The notes below the pieces were generated by a model. The model saw only the letters and a program-made list of their open reading frames with translations, was not told the DNA's origin and did not search any database. 61,216 bases of DNA from Marinobacter sp. (GTDB taxonomy: Bacteria > Pseudomonadota > Gammaproteobacteria > Pseudomonadales > Oleiphilaceae), in NCBI GenBank assembly GCA_022014155.1, contig JAKLLS010000006.1, positions 1 through 61,216 of the forward strand. The letters run 5' to 3'. A program made the translations under genes and the position numbers. Positions 1 to 8,542 of the stretch are shown here, piece after piece (the stretch's first letter is position 1; each line of letters starts with the position of its first letter).

Positions 1-50
1 AGTACGGTGGCAATGTCGTCGATCAGGACAAGCAGGCTACTTCCGGCCAT
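1..50 (-). CDS. DUF808 (YedI-type) inner-membrane protein, 5' fragment
   Basis: Only the first 16 codons lie inside the window; the gene runs off the left edge. They read MAGSSLLVLIDDIATV, which is the characteristic N-terminus of DUF808/YedI-type membrane proteins of unknown function. The start codon is the ATG at 48-50 on the minus strand. It is transcribed in the same direction as the ubi genes, 48 bases after ubiI. The call rests on a short but distinctive N-terminus. Confidence 0.6.
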   Translation of the reverse strand, partial: MAGSSLLVLIDDIATV

Positions 51-98
51 GACACATTCCTATGTCGGGTTGTAAAAAGGTAACTTCTTAATGGCAAT

Positions 99-1322
99 TC
101 AGACATCCAGCCCCATGGCTTCGGCGGCGACCCGGTTCTTCACGGGGCCAAGCTGATTCAGCCAGCGCATGCCGGTGTTACGCAGCCAGCGCAGGGGTAG
201 CTCGTCGCGGGCGAAAAGCTGCTTGAAGCCCTCCATCGCCGCCATCATGGTGAGGTTCTCACCCTTGCGGCGTCGCTGATAACGGGCGAGGACCAAATCA
301 TCGGATGCACTCAGGCCCGCCTTTCTCGCCCGGGCCAGCTCATCCAGCATTGCCCGCACGTCGCCGTACCCCAGGTTGGCGCCCTGCCCGGCCAGCGGAT
401 GAATGGTATGGGCCGCATCACCCACCAACGCAAAACCGGATGCGACATAGTCCTTGGCATGGCGCTGGCGCAGGGGAAAGGCATGGCGTCGGGAAACCAC
501 TTCGACCACACCCAGTTCCCGTTCAATGGCCCGCTCCAGTTCGCTCGCGAAAGCCCGGTCATCCAGCGCCATCAGACGGCGTGCTTCGTCGGTATCCTGG
601 GACCAGACAATCGAACAGAAATGCTCGTCTCCGCTTTCCGTCAGTAACGGCAGGAACGCCAGCGGCCCGGTGGGCGAGAATCGCTGCCAGGCAGTGAAAC
701 GGTGGCTCTGGCTGGTCTTTACGGTGCACACGATGGCCTGCTGGTCATAATCCCATTCACGGGTAGGCAACCCCACCCACTGGCGTAGTCGGGAATGGGC
801 GCCGTCAGCAGCCACCACCAGATCTGCGCCGAGGGTGGTGCCGTCTTCAAGCTCAATGCCACGCTGGCCACGACTCTGCCACCAGCCGGTGACTTTGACC
901 CCGTCAATCAGCTCAACATCGCTGTCAGCAAGGGCGGAGAACAGCCCCCGCACGATGTGCCGGTTTTCAATGATGGTGCCCAGAGCCCTGGCCTGCAGTT
1001 CTGCCGCTTCAAACTGGATACGACCAGTACCATCGCCGTCCCACACGGTCATGGTCTGGTACAGACAATGTCGACCGGCGACGATGACGTCCCAGACGCC
1101 CAACGCTTCCAGCAGGCGCTGGCTGGCCACCGAAATGGCGCTGACCCGGGGCTCAAAATCCTCAACACTGTCCGCCACGGCCGGCGTCTCCAGCAAGGTC
1201 TTTCGCTCACTGCCTTCCACCAGAGCCACACGCCAACCCTGGCGGGATAAACCCAGCGCCAGTGCGGAGCCAACCATACCTCCGCCGACGACCAGTATGT
1301 CGAATACTTTGGGGTCACTCAT
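99..1322 (-). CDS. ubiI: UbiI-type FAD monooxygenase of ubiquinone biosynthesis
   Basis: This is a 407-residue UbiH/UbiF/UbiI/VisC-family flavin hydroxylase, expected to hydroxylate C5 of the polyprenyl-phenol ring during ubiquinone synthesis at the inner membrane. The dinucleotide-binding motif GGGMVGSALA is near residues 13-22, the second FAD motif ADGAHSRLR at 172-180, and the family signature GDAAHTIHPLAGQGANLG at 301-318. GD rather than GN at the start of the signature favours UbiI over UbiH. The ATG start overlaps the ubiH stop by 8 bases, suggesting translational coupling. Order ygfB-pepP-ubiH-ubiI matches E. coli. UbiF-like activity cannot be excluded from sequence alone. Confidence 0.9.
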   Translation of the reverse strand: MSDPKVFDILVVGGGMVGSALALGLSRQGWRVALVEGSERKTLLETPAVADSVEDFEPRVSAISVASQRLLEALGVWDVIVAGRHCLYQTMTVWDGDGTGRIQFEAAELQARALGTIIENRHIVRGLFSALADSDVELIDGVKVTGWWQSRGQRGIELEDGTTLGADLVVAADGAHSRLRQWVGLPTREWDYDQQAIVCTVKTSQSHRFTAWQRFSPTGPLAFLPLLTESGDEHFCSIVWSQDTDEARRLMALDDRAFASELERAIERELGVVEVVSRRHAFPLRQRHAKDYVASGFALVGDAAHTIHPLAGQGANLGYGDVRAMLDELARARKAGLSASDDLVLARYQRRRKGENLTMMAAMEGFKQLFARDELPLRWLRNTGMRWLNQLGPVKNRVAAEAMGLDV

Positions 1323-2595
1323 TCTTCGCAGACTCCCTGTTCACTGGGGCCGGATGATCGATTAATGCCCGACGGCCACCAATCCCCATGGCCTGGCGGG
1401 CGAACCAGCGCTTGGCACCCGGCAACAGATCCAGCCCTACCAGCCCGGCGTCGCGAGCGGCCGCCAGTGGCGGCAAGGATTCACCAAAAAGCCGGATTAA
1501 TGAATCCGAGAACCGGACCGTTTGCTGCCAGTCCTGTTGGTGAAGTACTTGATAGCGCTTGAGCACACCCAGGTCACCGATGGACGTCCCCTGCGCCTCT
1601 GCCAGCCGGAACTGCTCCACCAGCGCCATCAGCCCCCGCAGGGCCAGGTTGAAGCCCTGGCCGGCCACGGGGTGCAAAGCATGTGCGGCGTTGCCCACCA
1701 GGGCGACACCGGGCATGACGGGTTCATCCACCGTGGTCAGTTTCAACGGATAGTGATTGCAGGTGCCGATACGGGTAAACCGCCCCAGCCGCCAGCCAAA
1801 ACGTTCCTGGAGCCGTCTGCATTTGTCTTCATCGGAGAGGGAAAGAATGTCTTGAAGGGCATCATCGGTCAGAGTCCACACCAGAGCCGACTGGTGAGCC
1901 GAACGGGACGGTGAGCCATGGGGCAGCAACGCCATGGGACCGGCGTCGGTGAAACGCTCAAAGGCGGTGAAGCCATGGCTCTCAGTGGTCGAGACATTAG
2001 CGATCAGGGCGTTCTGGCCATAGTCATGGACACGGGTCCGGAAGCCGAGTTCTTCCCTCAAACCGGAGCGGCCACCGTCCGCCACCACCAGGCACTGGGC
2101 GGTCAGTTCGCGTGTACGATCACCGGATTTGACCGACACCCGAACACCTTCAGGCAATGGCATCATACCCACCACCTCGGCCGGTGCTTCCCATTGTACC
2201 CGGGTATCCAGTAATTCCCGCATCAGGCACAGACCCATCCAGCGGTTATCAGCCACATAGCCCAGGGCCGCCTGATCATGCTCGACGGCATGCAGCCGGG
2301 TCGCGCCAAAGCGACCGCGGTCGGACACGTGGATGTGCTCTATGGGGGTGGCATGTGCCGACAGCCGCGACCACAGCCCCAGTTCCTCGAAGATCAGCCG
2401 GGAGCCCCAGGCCAGCGCGGTGGAGCGGGCATCGTAGCTGGGCTGATAGCTGTCTGGTAATGCATCCGGAGACAGCGGAAAGGCTTCCACTACGGTTACC
2501 CGCAATGAAGGCACCATCCGGGCCAGTGCCAGCGCCAGGGTTGCACCGGCAAGGCCGCCGCCGGCAATGATCAAATCAGTATCGGGCCTGTTCAC
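1315..2595 (-). CDS. ubiH: UbiH, 2-polyprenyl-6-methoxyphenol 4-hydroxylase
   Basis: This 426-residue FAD monooxygenase of ubiquinone biosynthesis is expected to hydroxylate ring C1. It has GGGLAG at residues 12-17, ADGGRSGLR at 172-180 and GNAAHALHPVAGQGFNL at 301-317. The Asn in GNAAH, instead of the usual Asp, is also found in E. coli UbiH and helps tell it from the downstream paralogue. The start is GTG at 2595, only 4 bases after the pepP stop, and the 3' end overlaps ubiI by 8 bases, so pepP, ubiH and ubiI look like one operon. Confidence 0.92.
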   Translation of the reverse strand: MNRPDTDLIIAGGGLAGATLALALARMVPSLRVTVVEAFPLSPDALPDSYQPSYDARSTALAWGSRLIFEELGLWSRLSAHATPIEHIHVSDRGRFGATRLHAVEHDQAALGYVADNRWMGLCLMRELLDTRVQWEAPAEVVGMMPLPEGVRVSVKSGDRTRELTAQCLVVADGGRSGLREELGFRTRVHDYGQNALIANVSTTESHGFTAFERFTDAGPMALLPHGSPSRSAHQSALVWTLTDDALQDILSLSDEDKCRRLQERFGWRLGRFTRIGTCNHYPLKLTTVDEPVMPGVALVGNAAHALHPVAGQGFNLALRGLMALVEQFRLAEAQGTSIGDLGVLKRYQVLHQQDWQQTVRFSDSLIRLFGESLPPLAAARDAGLVGLDLLPGAKRWFARQAMGIGGRRALIDHPAPVNRESAKNE

Positions 2596-2599
2596 CGGG

Positions 2600-3919
2600 T
2601 CAGTCCGCCATCAGCGCTTCGATATCGGCAATGGTTTTGGGTACCGTTTCAGTCAGCACGCGGCAACCCTCCTTGGTGACCACCACATCGTCTTCAATCC
2701 GGATACCGATACCCCGCCATTTCTTGTCCACGTCGGTGTTATCCGGCGCGATATAAAGACCGGGCTCCACTGTCAGTGCCATGCCTGGTTCCAGCTGACG
2801 CCAGGCGTCGCCTACCTTGTAGTCACCGACATCGTGCACATCCAGACCCAGCCAGTGACCGGTGCGGTGCATGAAAAACGGCTTGTAGGCTTCCTGTTCA
2901 ATGGCATCGTCAAGGGAGCCGGACAACAGGCCAAGATCAATCAGGCCCTGGGTCAGCACCCGCAGGGCTGCTTCGTGAGGATGGTTCCAGTGATTGCCGG
3001 GGCGCACCGCCTCAATCGCCGCGTACTGCGCAGACAGAACCACCTCGTACAACGCCTTCTGCTCGGCACTGAAGCGACCACTGACCGGGAAAGTCCGGGT
3101 GATATCGGAGGCATAACAATCCACTTCACAGCCCGCGTCGATCAGCACCAGATCACCGTCTTTCAATGGCGCACTGTTTTCGATGTAGTGCAGGATACAG
3201 CCGTTGGCACCAGATCCGACGATGGACGGATACGCCGTGGAGCGGGCGCCATGATCCATAAAGGTATGGATCAGCTCCGCCTCCAGGTTGTATTCGTACC
3301 CGCCCTTGCGGGCCCGTTTCATGGCTCGGCAATGGGCCTTTGCGCTGATCTCGCCCGCTTTCGCCATCACCTTGATTTCATTCGCACTCTTGTACAGTCG
3401 CAGGTCGTGGAGCAAATGTTCCAGAGCAACAAATTCTCCCGGGGGATGGGCACCGGCGCGCACCTTACTGCGTATCACCTTGACCCAGTCCATGACCCGG
3501 GCATCGAAACTGTGATCCTTACCCAGTGGATAGTAGACCCGGCTGCGGCCTTCGATCATGCCGGGCAGGATGTCGTCAATGTCGGAAATCGGGAAAGCAT
3601 CGTCCAGCCCGAACCTTTCGATGGCCCCCTCTGGCCCCGCCAGGAAACCATCCCACAGTTCCTTCTCGGGATGTCGCTCCTTGCAGAACAACACGGATTC
3701 ACCGTGCTCGCGTCCAGGTATCAGTACCAGTACCGCTTCCGGCTCGCCAAAACCGGACAGGTACTGAAAATCGCTATCCTGACGAAACGGGTGCAGTACA
3801 TCCCGGTTACGAACACTTTCCGGAGCCGCCGGTACAATCGCAATGCTGTCCGGAGCCATCAGTTCCATCAGCTTGCGGCGACGATCGGCAAATTCTTTAA
3901 CGGGTATCATTGACGGCAT
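2600..3919 (-). CDS. pepP: Xaa-Pro aminopeptidase P
   Basis: This cytoplasmic M24B metallopeptidase removes an N-terminal residue preceding proline. The mature length of about 439 residues fits the family (E. coli PepP 441). The metal-ligand segments are visible: DAGCEVDCYASDITRTFP (two Asp ligands), HRTGHWLGLDVHDVG (His ligand), the VEPGLYI Glu and the IRIEDD Glu. The ATG at 3919 is chosen because GGGAGAGG lies just upstream; ATG 3910 is an alternative that aligns slightly better with E. coli PepP. An in-frame extension to 3937 has no better signal. It sits between ygfB and ubiH as in enterobacteria. Confidence 0.93.
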   Translation of the reverse strand: MPSMIPVKEFADRRRKLMELMAPDSIAIVPAAPESVRNRDVLHPFRQDSDFQYLSGFGEPEAVLVLIPGREHGESVLFCKERHPEKELWDGFLAGPEGAIERFGLDDAFPISDIDDILPGMIEGRSRVYYPLGKDHSFDARVMDWVKVIRSKVRAGAHPPGEFVALEHLLHDLRLYKSANEIKVMAKAGEISAKAHCRAMKRARKGGYEYNLEAELIHTFMDHGARSTAYPSIVGSGANGCILHYIENSAPLKDGDLVLIDAGCEVDCYASDITRTFPVSGRFSAEQKALYEVVLSAQYAAIEAVRPGNHWNHPHEAALRVLTQGLIDLGLLSGSLDDAIEQEAYKPFFMHRTGHWLGLDVHDVGDYKVGDAWRQLEPGMALTVEPGLYIAPDNTDVDKKWRGIGIRIEDDVVVTKEGCRVLTETVPKTIADIEALMAD

Positions 3920-3945
3920 AACCTCTCCCGCAGGCACGTACCTGC

Positions 3946-4545
3946 TCAGTGCAGTGTCGGAGCATCCGTGGCCGGCTTTTCTGGCGGGTTGAATTCGGTG
4001 AACACCGCCAGCGCCCCCAGGCGCACGTATTCCACAATTTCCATCAGCTGTTGTTCGCTTTCGTCGTCCGCTTGTTCGTCCTCGGATACCTGGCTGATGG
4101 CCACCATGTCTTCGATCAGTTCGCGGATCTCATCCGGCGCCTGGCCCAGGGACTCACCGGCAGACAATGCCATACCCTCGAGGAAACCGCGCACCCAGGA
4201 AGTGAGCGCCTCCAGGCGTTGGTCAATGGCATAGTCGTCGTCCGGGAGCAACGGATGGAAACTCATGTCCGTGGCTTTCAGCAACGCCAGGGTCTGGTCG
4301 TAGGCTGCCTGCATGAATTCCTTCAGTTCAGCGGATTCTTCGGCCGCGGTATCCGGCAGCCCCATGTGTTCGCAGACCATGGCAAGCCACTCTGATTCAT
4401 CTATACGGGCACCGGCGGCCAGCCGTCCACAAAGGACGCCATGAAGTTCGGAAGGGTGGCTAAAGGCTTTGTGCGCGGTGAAGATGTTGGCCCAACGCTC
4501 GAACGCAGCAGCGCGAGCAGCACCTGAGGTGTCGGTCTCTGACAT
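3946..4545 (-). CDS. ygfB: YgfB / UPF0149 family protein
   Basis: A 199-residue acidic, mostly helical cytoplasmic protein of the UPF0149 (YecA/YgfB) family; no C-terminal SEC-C zinc motif is present, so it is the short YgfB type. The motif LLPDDDYAIDQRLEALTSW, the following GFLEGM and the Asp/Glu-rich C-terminal third are family features. In Pseudomonas, YgfB has been linked to control of a cell-wall amidase and beta-lactam resistance; whether that holds here is unknown. It is the first gene of the ygfB-pepP-ubiH-ubiI cluster. Confidence 0.85.
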   Translation of the reverse strand: MSETDTSGAARAAAFERWANIFTAHKAFSHPSELHGVLCGRLAAGARIDESEWLAMVCEHMGLPDTAAEESAELKEFMQAAYDQTLALLKATDMSFHPLLPDDDYAIDQRLEALTSWVRGFLEGMALSAGESLGQAPDEIRELIEDMVAISQVSEDEQADDESEQQLMEIVEYVRLGALAVFTEFNPPEKPATDAPTLH

Positions 4546-4648
4546 GAAACGGAACTGTCCTGTATCACTGAATTTAGGGGTCTATCCTAGCATCCGGGCG
4601 CTTCGAAGGCACTCGCCCTCTTGATTCAGGCGGCCAGATGATCAATTA

Positions 4649-4663
4649 TGTTATAACATATCA
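4649..4663. promoter_or_regulatory. candidate Zur box upstream of zrgA
   Basis: The 15-mer TGTTATAACATATCA matches the gammaproteobacterial Zur consensus TGTTATA-N-TATAACA at 12 of 14 defined positions. It lies within a perfect 14-bp palindrome at 4647-4660 and ends 20 bases before the ATG of a His-rich zinc-uptake protein. Placement fits repression by zinc-loaded Zur, but binding is inferred. Confidence 0.6.
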
Positions 4664-4683
4664 ATATTGAGAGATTCGAAGTC

Positions 4684-5271
4684 ATGATCAGCAACATTCC
4701 CCAAGCCCTGCCCAAGACAGTCCTATACCTTGGCATAGCTGCCCTGTTGGTGGCCGGCCCGGCCGTCGCCGGCGAAAACCCGGGCGCTCATCGCCATGGC
4801 TATGGGCAAATGCAAATGGCCGTCCAGGGAGGCAATATTGATCTGTTTTTTACCTCTCCAGCCTACAACCTTTCCGGCTTCGAACGACAGGCTCAAACCC
4901 CGGAAGAAAAAGCCAGGCTGGCGGAGATTTCAGATTGGCTGGGCAACTACCCGCTGGTCGATACCGCCCCTGGTTCCTGTGTTGTCATGGCGGGCGCGGT
5001 TCATCATACCGGGCCTTCGGATCAGCCAGACGAGGACCATCACCATCACGACGAACACCATCATGATGCCGAGGACGAAGAAGGCCATCGCGAATACGAA
5101 GTCTCTCAGCAACTGGCATGCAAGGCACTGACTGCCGGCCAGGCGCTCTCAAGCCCGCTGAAGGTCAGGTTTCCGAACCTTGAGGTGCTGACGGTGGAAT
5201 GGGTAGGCGAAGCCGGGCAGGGCAGCATCCGGCTTGGCGAGGGTGAATCCACATTCCAGCTGGGTCAATAA
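4684..5271 (+). CDS. zrgA: ZrgA-type periplasmic zinc-uptake protein (DUF2796)
   Basis: A 195-residue exported protein. The N-terminus has a hydrophobic signal peptide with a cleavage region around AVAGENPG (residues 27-34). The mature start carries HRHGYGQM, and residues about 118-129 form a His/Asp/Glu-rich loop suited to metal capture. This matches DUF2796 proteins such as Vibrio cholerae ZrgA, part of the ZrgABCDE zinc-uptake system. A Zur-box-like site just upstream and the ABC genes nearby support a zinc role. The gene is convergent with the DUF3299 gene, an arrangement different from a simple operon. Confidence 0.75.
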   Translation: MISNIPQALPKTVLYLGIAALLVAGPAVAGENPGAHRHGYGQMQMAVQGGNIDLFFTSPAYNLSGFERQAQTPEEKARLAEISDWLGNYPLVDTAPGSCVVMAGAVHHTGPSDQPDEDHHHHDEHHHDAEDEEGHREYEVSQQLACKALTAGQALSSPLKVRFPNLEVLTVEWVGEAGQGSIRLGEGESTFQLGQ

Positions 5272-5287
5272 TGCAGGCGTACCAGCC

Positions 5288-5827
5288 TTACTGCTGGTAC
5301 CGCTCCACCTTCTCGGCGACCACGGAATAGGACGATGTAGCGATGTCGTTCTCGGTGCTCTCAACAACCAACGTGCCCTCAACCCAGACAGGGTCGTAAA
5401 GCGCCTCAAGGGTAAATCCCTCTTTATACTTTACGTGGATGATCTGATTCGGAGGCGGCGGCGGAACGTGGATACAGGCACCGTAATACGGGACCAGGAA
5501 GAACTCGAGGATACGCATGTCTTCGGTGGTTTTCAGGGGCACGACAAAGCCGGGGATCTTTCCGGAAACCCCGTCCATATCGGGCACCACACGGCCGGTC
5601 ATGATCTCGTCCGGCAGCGTAGGCGGGCCATCTCCCTCATGAACGATTTCTGGCATACTCTCCAGCAAATTCAGGTCTTCTTCCGGCATCAGTTCCAACC
5701 AGTCAATTTCCCGATCGGCTGCTGAGGCTACACCCAGGAATACTGTCAGGAAAATGGTGACGCCACCCCGAAACGAACGGCGGGCAAACACAGAGAAAAC
5801 TGAATGCATACGTGCAGCCAAGAACAT
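5288..5827 (-). CDS. DUF3299 family exported protein
   Basis: A 179-residue protein with a signal-like hydrophobic segment (around residues 18-37, ending GVASAADRE) followed by a DUF3299 domain. The segment YGACIHVPPPPPNQIIHV and the preceding GFVVPLK are typical of the family. DUF3299 proteins commonly accompany DUF2796 proteins and FtsX-type ABC permeases in Zrg-like loci, so a periplasmic accessory role in zinc handling is likely but inferred. Here the gene is inverted between zrgA and the ABC genes. The ATG at 5827 is used; an internal Met at 5809 is possible but has no ribosome-binding site. Confidence 0.75.
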   Translation of the reverse strand: MFLAARMHSVFSVFARRSFRGGVTIFLTVFLGVASAADREIDWLELMPEEDLNLLESMPEIVHEGDGPPTLPDEIMTGRVVPDMDGVSGKIPGFVVPLKTTEDMRILEFFLVPYYGACIHVPPPPPNQIIHVKYKEGFTLEALYDPVWVEGTLVVESTENDIATSSYSVVAEKVERYQQ

Positions 5828-5884
5828 AAAACGCCTACCTATGAATTTGTGGGCAAATCATACACCGAATCAGCGCATGCGCAC

Positions 5885-6598
5885 ATGACCAAGCAGACAC
5901 CCACACCGACCATAAGTTCCGAAAGCAACCAGCGGGCCGTCACAACCAGCGGTTTGGGCTATCAGTGGCCCCACAGCAACGTCGCGCTGCAATTTCCGGA
6001 CATCACCCTGAAACGCGGTGAGCACCTGTTTATCAAGGGGCCCAGTGGCAGCGGGAAAAGCACACTCCTGAGCCTGCTGGCCGGCATGTTACGCCCCACA
6101 TCTGGCACAGTCTCACTGCTGGGCGAGGACATCACCCCCTTCACCAATGGACAGCGGGACCGATTTCGTGCCGACCACATGGGCGTTATTTTCCAGCAAT
6201 TCAACCTGGTGCCCTACCTCACAGCTCTGGGCAATGTCACCCTGCCATGTCGTCTGTCCACCAAGCGGCACCAACTCGCCAAACCGGAACCCTCGCAGGA
6301 AGCCGAGGAACTGCTGGCCGAACTGGCCATTCCGCACAGCCACTGGCACCAGCCGGTCACCCGCCTCAGTGTGGGTCAGCAACAACGGGTAGCTGCCGCC
6401 CGCGCCCTTATTGGCCACCCCGAGCTGATCCTTGCCGACGAACCCACCTCGGCACTGGATACCGACAACCGGGACCGGTTCATCGAACTGCTTCTGACCC
6501 TGGCGCAAAGAGCAGGCTCCTCGGTCATATTTGTCAGCCACGACCAGAGTCTGGCTACCCATTTTGACCACGAACTCTTTCTGGAGGCGCACCCATGA
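5885..6598 (+). CDS. ABC transporter ATPase of Zrg/MacB-LolD type
   Basis: A 237-residue ATP-binding subunit. Walker A GPSGSGKST is near residues 52-60, the Q-loop is in GVIFQQFN, the signature LSVGQQQRVAAARAL is near 160, Walker B LILADEPTSALD near 180, and the H-loop is in VSHDQ. Sequence style is that of LolD/MacB ATPases partnered with FtsX-like permeases. ATG 5885 is preferred: the upstream extension to 5804 would overlap the divergent DUF3299 gene and lacks a ribosome-binding site. The stop overlaps the permease start by 4 bases (ATGA). Neighbouring zrgA points to a zinc-uptake function. Confidence 0.85.
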   Translation: MTKQTPTPTISSESNQRAVTTSGLGYQWPHSNVALQFPDITLKRGEHLFIKGPSGSGKSTLLSLLAGMLRPTSGTVSLLGEDITPFTNGQRDRFRADHMGVIFQQFNLVPYLTALGNVTLPCRLSTKRHQLAKPEPSQEAEELLAELAIPHSHWHQPVTRLSVGQQQRVAAARALIGHPELILADEPTSALDTDNRDRFIELLLTLAQRAGSSVIFVSHDQSLATHFDHELFLEAHP

Positions 6599-7869
6599 AG
6601 GCTCGCCTTGCGCTTTCCCTGGCCTGGGCCAGCCTGTGGCACCGTCGCCGTGTGCTCGCCCTGGTGACACTGACCCTGACTCTCAGCGTGACGCTGTTGC
6701 TGGGTGTTCAGTACCTGCGCACCGAAGTACGTCAGTCTTTCACTAATACCATCTCCGGCACCGACCTGATCGTCGGTGCCCGTAGCGGGCAACTGAATCT
6801 TCTTCTGTACACGGTGTTCCACATCGGCGATGCCACCAACAATATCCGCTGGTCTACCTATCAGGGGCTGACCGGGGATAGCCGCATCGACTGGACGGTT
6901 CCGTTGTCCCTGGGCGACAGCTATCGCGGCCATCGCGTTGTCGGCACGGATTCAGGTTTTATCGACCACTTCCGGTACGGCCGGGACCAGGCTCTCAAAC
7001 TGAGTAACGGCCAATGGTTTGATGATGTCTTTGACGTCGTACTTGGAGCCGATGTTGCCCGCAAAAACGACCACGCCCTGGGTGACAAACTGATCCTGTC
7101 CCACGGCGGCGGTCGCACCAGCTTCTCCAACCACAAGGACACCCCCTTCACCGTCACCGGCATTCTGGCACCCACAGGAACACCCGTAGACCAGGCAGTC
7201 TACATCAGCCTGGAAGGCATGGAAGCGATGCACATCGGCTGGGAGTCCGGGGTGGCGATCCCGGGCAGAACCGTATCGCCAGCGCAGGCCAGGGAGCGCA
7301 ACCTGACCCCCGATGCCATCACCGCAGCGCTGGTGGGCATCGAGCGCAAAGTGATGACGTTCCAGGTACAGCGCCAGATCAACGAATCCCGGGTGGAACC
7401 ACTGTCAGCCGTGCTGCCGGGGGTTGCCCTGAGTGAACTCTGGCGCATCATGGGGCAGTTCGAGCGCGCGCTGCTCGGCATTACCGGCTTTGTGGTGGTC
7501 ATCAGCCTGATTGGACTGGTCGCGGTGCTGCTGACCCTCCAGGCCCAGCGCAGCCGTGAAATCGCCATTCTCCGTGCCACCGGCGCCTCTCCGGGGCTGG
7601 TCGCCGCACTGCACGTGATTGAATGTCTTTTCCTCGCCGCCATTGCCTGCCTGCTGGCACTGCTGCTCGGTAGCGGCGGGCTGACGCTGCTCGCTCCCTG
7701 GTTGCTGGAGCAATACGGGATACAGATCAACCTGCGCCCCCTGGCGGCGCCGGAATGGATCATTCTCGGCAGCGTACCGGTCACGGCGGCCGTTGTGGGC
7801 CTGATCCCGGCACTGCAGTCGTGGCGTCAAAGCCGACGGCAGGGGCTCAGTCACAACTCCGGAGAGTGA
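6595..7869 (+). CDS. FtsX-like ABC transporter permease (Zrg locus)
   Basis: A 424-residue membrane protein of the MacB/FtsX permease family. One N-terminal membrane segment (about residues 18-40) is followed by a large extracytoplasmic MacB-like domain. The C-terminal half has three membrane segments (about 290-315, 340-370 and 385-410) with the coupling sequence AQRSREIAILRATGAS between the first two. Start overlaps the ATPase stop by 4 bases, so the two are translationally coupled. The pair is typical of Zrg-like zinc-uptake loci; MacB/LolCE-type permeases more often act in extrusion or lipoprotein work, so the direction of transport is inferred from context only. Confidence 0.85.
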   Translation: MKARLALSLAWASLWHRRRVLALVTLTLTLSVTLLLGVQYLRTEVRQSFTNTISGTDLIVGARSGQLNLLLYTVFHIGDATNNIRWSTYQGLTGDSRIDWTVPLSLGDSYRGHRVVGTDSGFIDHFRYGRDQALKLSNGQWFDDVFDVVLGADVARKNDHALGDKLILSHGGGRTSFSNHKDTPFTVTGILAPTGTPVDQAVYISLEGMEAMHIGWESGVAIPGRTVSPAQARERNLTPDAITAALVGIERKVMTFQVQRQINESRVEPLSAVLPGVALSELWRIMGQFERALLGITGFVVVISLIGLVAVLLTLQAQRSREIAILRATGASPGLVAALHVIECLFLAAIACLLALLLGSGGLTLLAPWLLEQYGIQINLRPLAAPEWIILGSVPVTAAVVGLIPALQSWRQSRRQGLSHNSGE

Positions 7870-7907
7870 CAGTTGTCACGCATCCGAGGCCATGACAACC
7901 CTGTAAA

Positions 7908-7936
7908 TTGACCGGGTTGCAGTCCACACTTATAGT
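7908..7936 (+). promoter_or_regulatory. sigma-70 promoter of the zapA operon
   Basis: TTGACC at 7908-7913 and TATAGT at 7931-7936 are separated by 17 bases. The predicted start is near 7943, about 30 bases before the first gene of the zapB-like/zapA pair. Confidence 0.5.
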
Positions 7937-7971
7937 TACTTGCATCTATAACCACAGGCGTTGACGCAATC

Positions 7972-8178
7972 ATGGAACAGTCCGAACTACAGGCATTGGC
8001 GGACAAACTGGACAAGCTCATTGAGCGCTGCCGCAAACTGGAAAGGGATAACGCTGCACTCAGGGAACTGCAGGATGACTGGAACCGGGAGCGCGCGCAG
8101 TTAATGCACAAGAACGATCTTGCCAAAAACAAGATCGAAGCCATGATCGGCCGCCTACGGGCCCTGGAGCACCACTAA
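7972..8178 (+). CDS. small coiled-coil protein, TIGR02449/ZapB-like
   Basis: A 68-residue protein that is almost entirely a charged coiled coil with heptad Leu/Ile spacing (LADKLDKLIERCRKLERDN and onward). Proteins of this type (TIGR02449) sit directly before zapA in pseudomonads and relatives and resemble the ZapB partner of ZapA, which links the Z ring to the chromosome terminus. The stop and the zapA start overlap in TAATG. A role in cell division is inferred from context and fold. Confidence 0.75.
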   Translation: MEQSELQALADKLDKLIERCRKLERDNAALRELQDDWNRERAQLMHKNDLAKNKIEAMIGRLRALEHH

Positions 8179-8477
8179 TGGCACAACAGCAACCCACCAC
8201 GGTTGAAGTTAAGATCCTCGACAAGGAATACCTGGTTGCCTGTCCGGAGGAAGCGCGCGAGGCACTGATTCAGTCTGCCCACCACCTCGACAGCAAGATG
8301 CGTGAGATCCGTGCCAGCGGCAAAGTGTTCGGTACCGAGCGTATCGCGGTCATGGCAGCACTGAACATCACCCACGATTTGCTTGAGCGCGACACCATGT
8401 CCGACGCTGCCAGCTCTATCCTGGAGGCCATGGACAGCAAGCTTGATTACGCCCTGGGGGAATCCTCCGGCCAATAG
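8178..8477 (+). CDS. zapA: cell division protein ZapA
   Basis: A 99-residue protein with the ZapA pattern: VEVKILDKEYLVACPEEA at the start, an N-terminal beta domain, then helices including IAVMAALNITHDLL and a C-terminal coiled coil. ZapA binds FtsZ and promotes bundling of filaments at the Z ring. Translation is coupled to the preceding coiled-coil gene through TAATG. The order zapA, 6S RNA, ygfA is conserved in gammaproteobacteria and supports the call. Confidence 0.9.
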   Translation: MAQQQPTTVEVKILDKEYLVACPEEAREALIQSAHHLDSKMREIRASGKVFGTERIAVMAALNITHDLLERDTMSDAASSILEAMDSKLDYALGESSGQ

Positions 8478-8505
8478 ACCTTTGTCTCCTGTCCGGATTC
8501 AGGTG

Positions 8506-8536
8506 TTGCAATCGGCCCCGCTGATGCCCGTATAAT
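8506..8536 (+). promoter_or_regulatory. promoter of 6S RNA
   Basis: A perfect TATAAT is at 8531-8536 and a candidate TTGCAA -35 at 8506-8511 (spacing 19, slightly long). The predicted start near 8543 coincides with the 5' end of the 6S closing stem. Confidence 0.5.
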
Positions 8537-8542
8537 GTAGTT

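Noticed and set aside
2567..3913. A 448-codon open frame on the plus strand opposite pepP.
   Set aside because: It exactly mirrors pepP, which has all metal-binding residues; the mirror translation shows no recognisable domain.
7872..7899. GTTGTCA / TGACAAC inverted repeat after the Zrg permease as a terminator.
   Set aside because: The arms are short with a 14-base loop and there is no U-run, so it is too weak to annotate.
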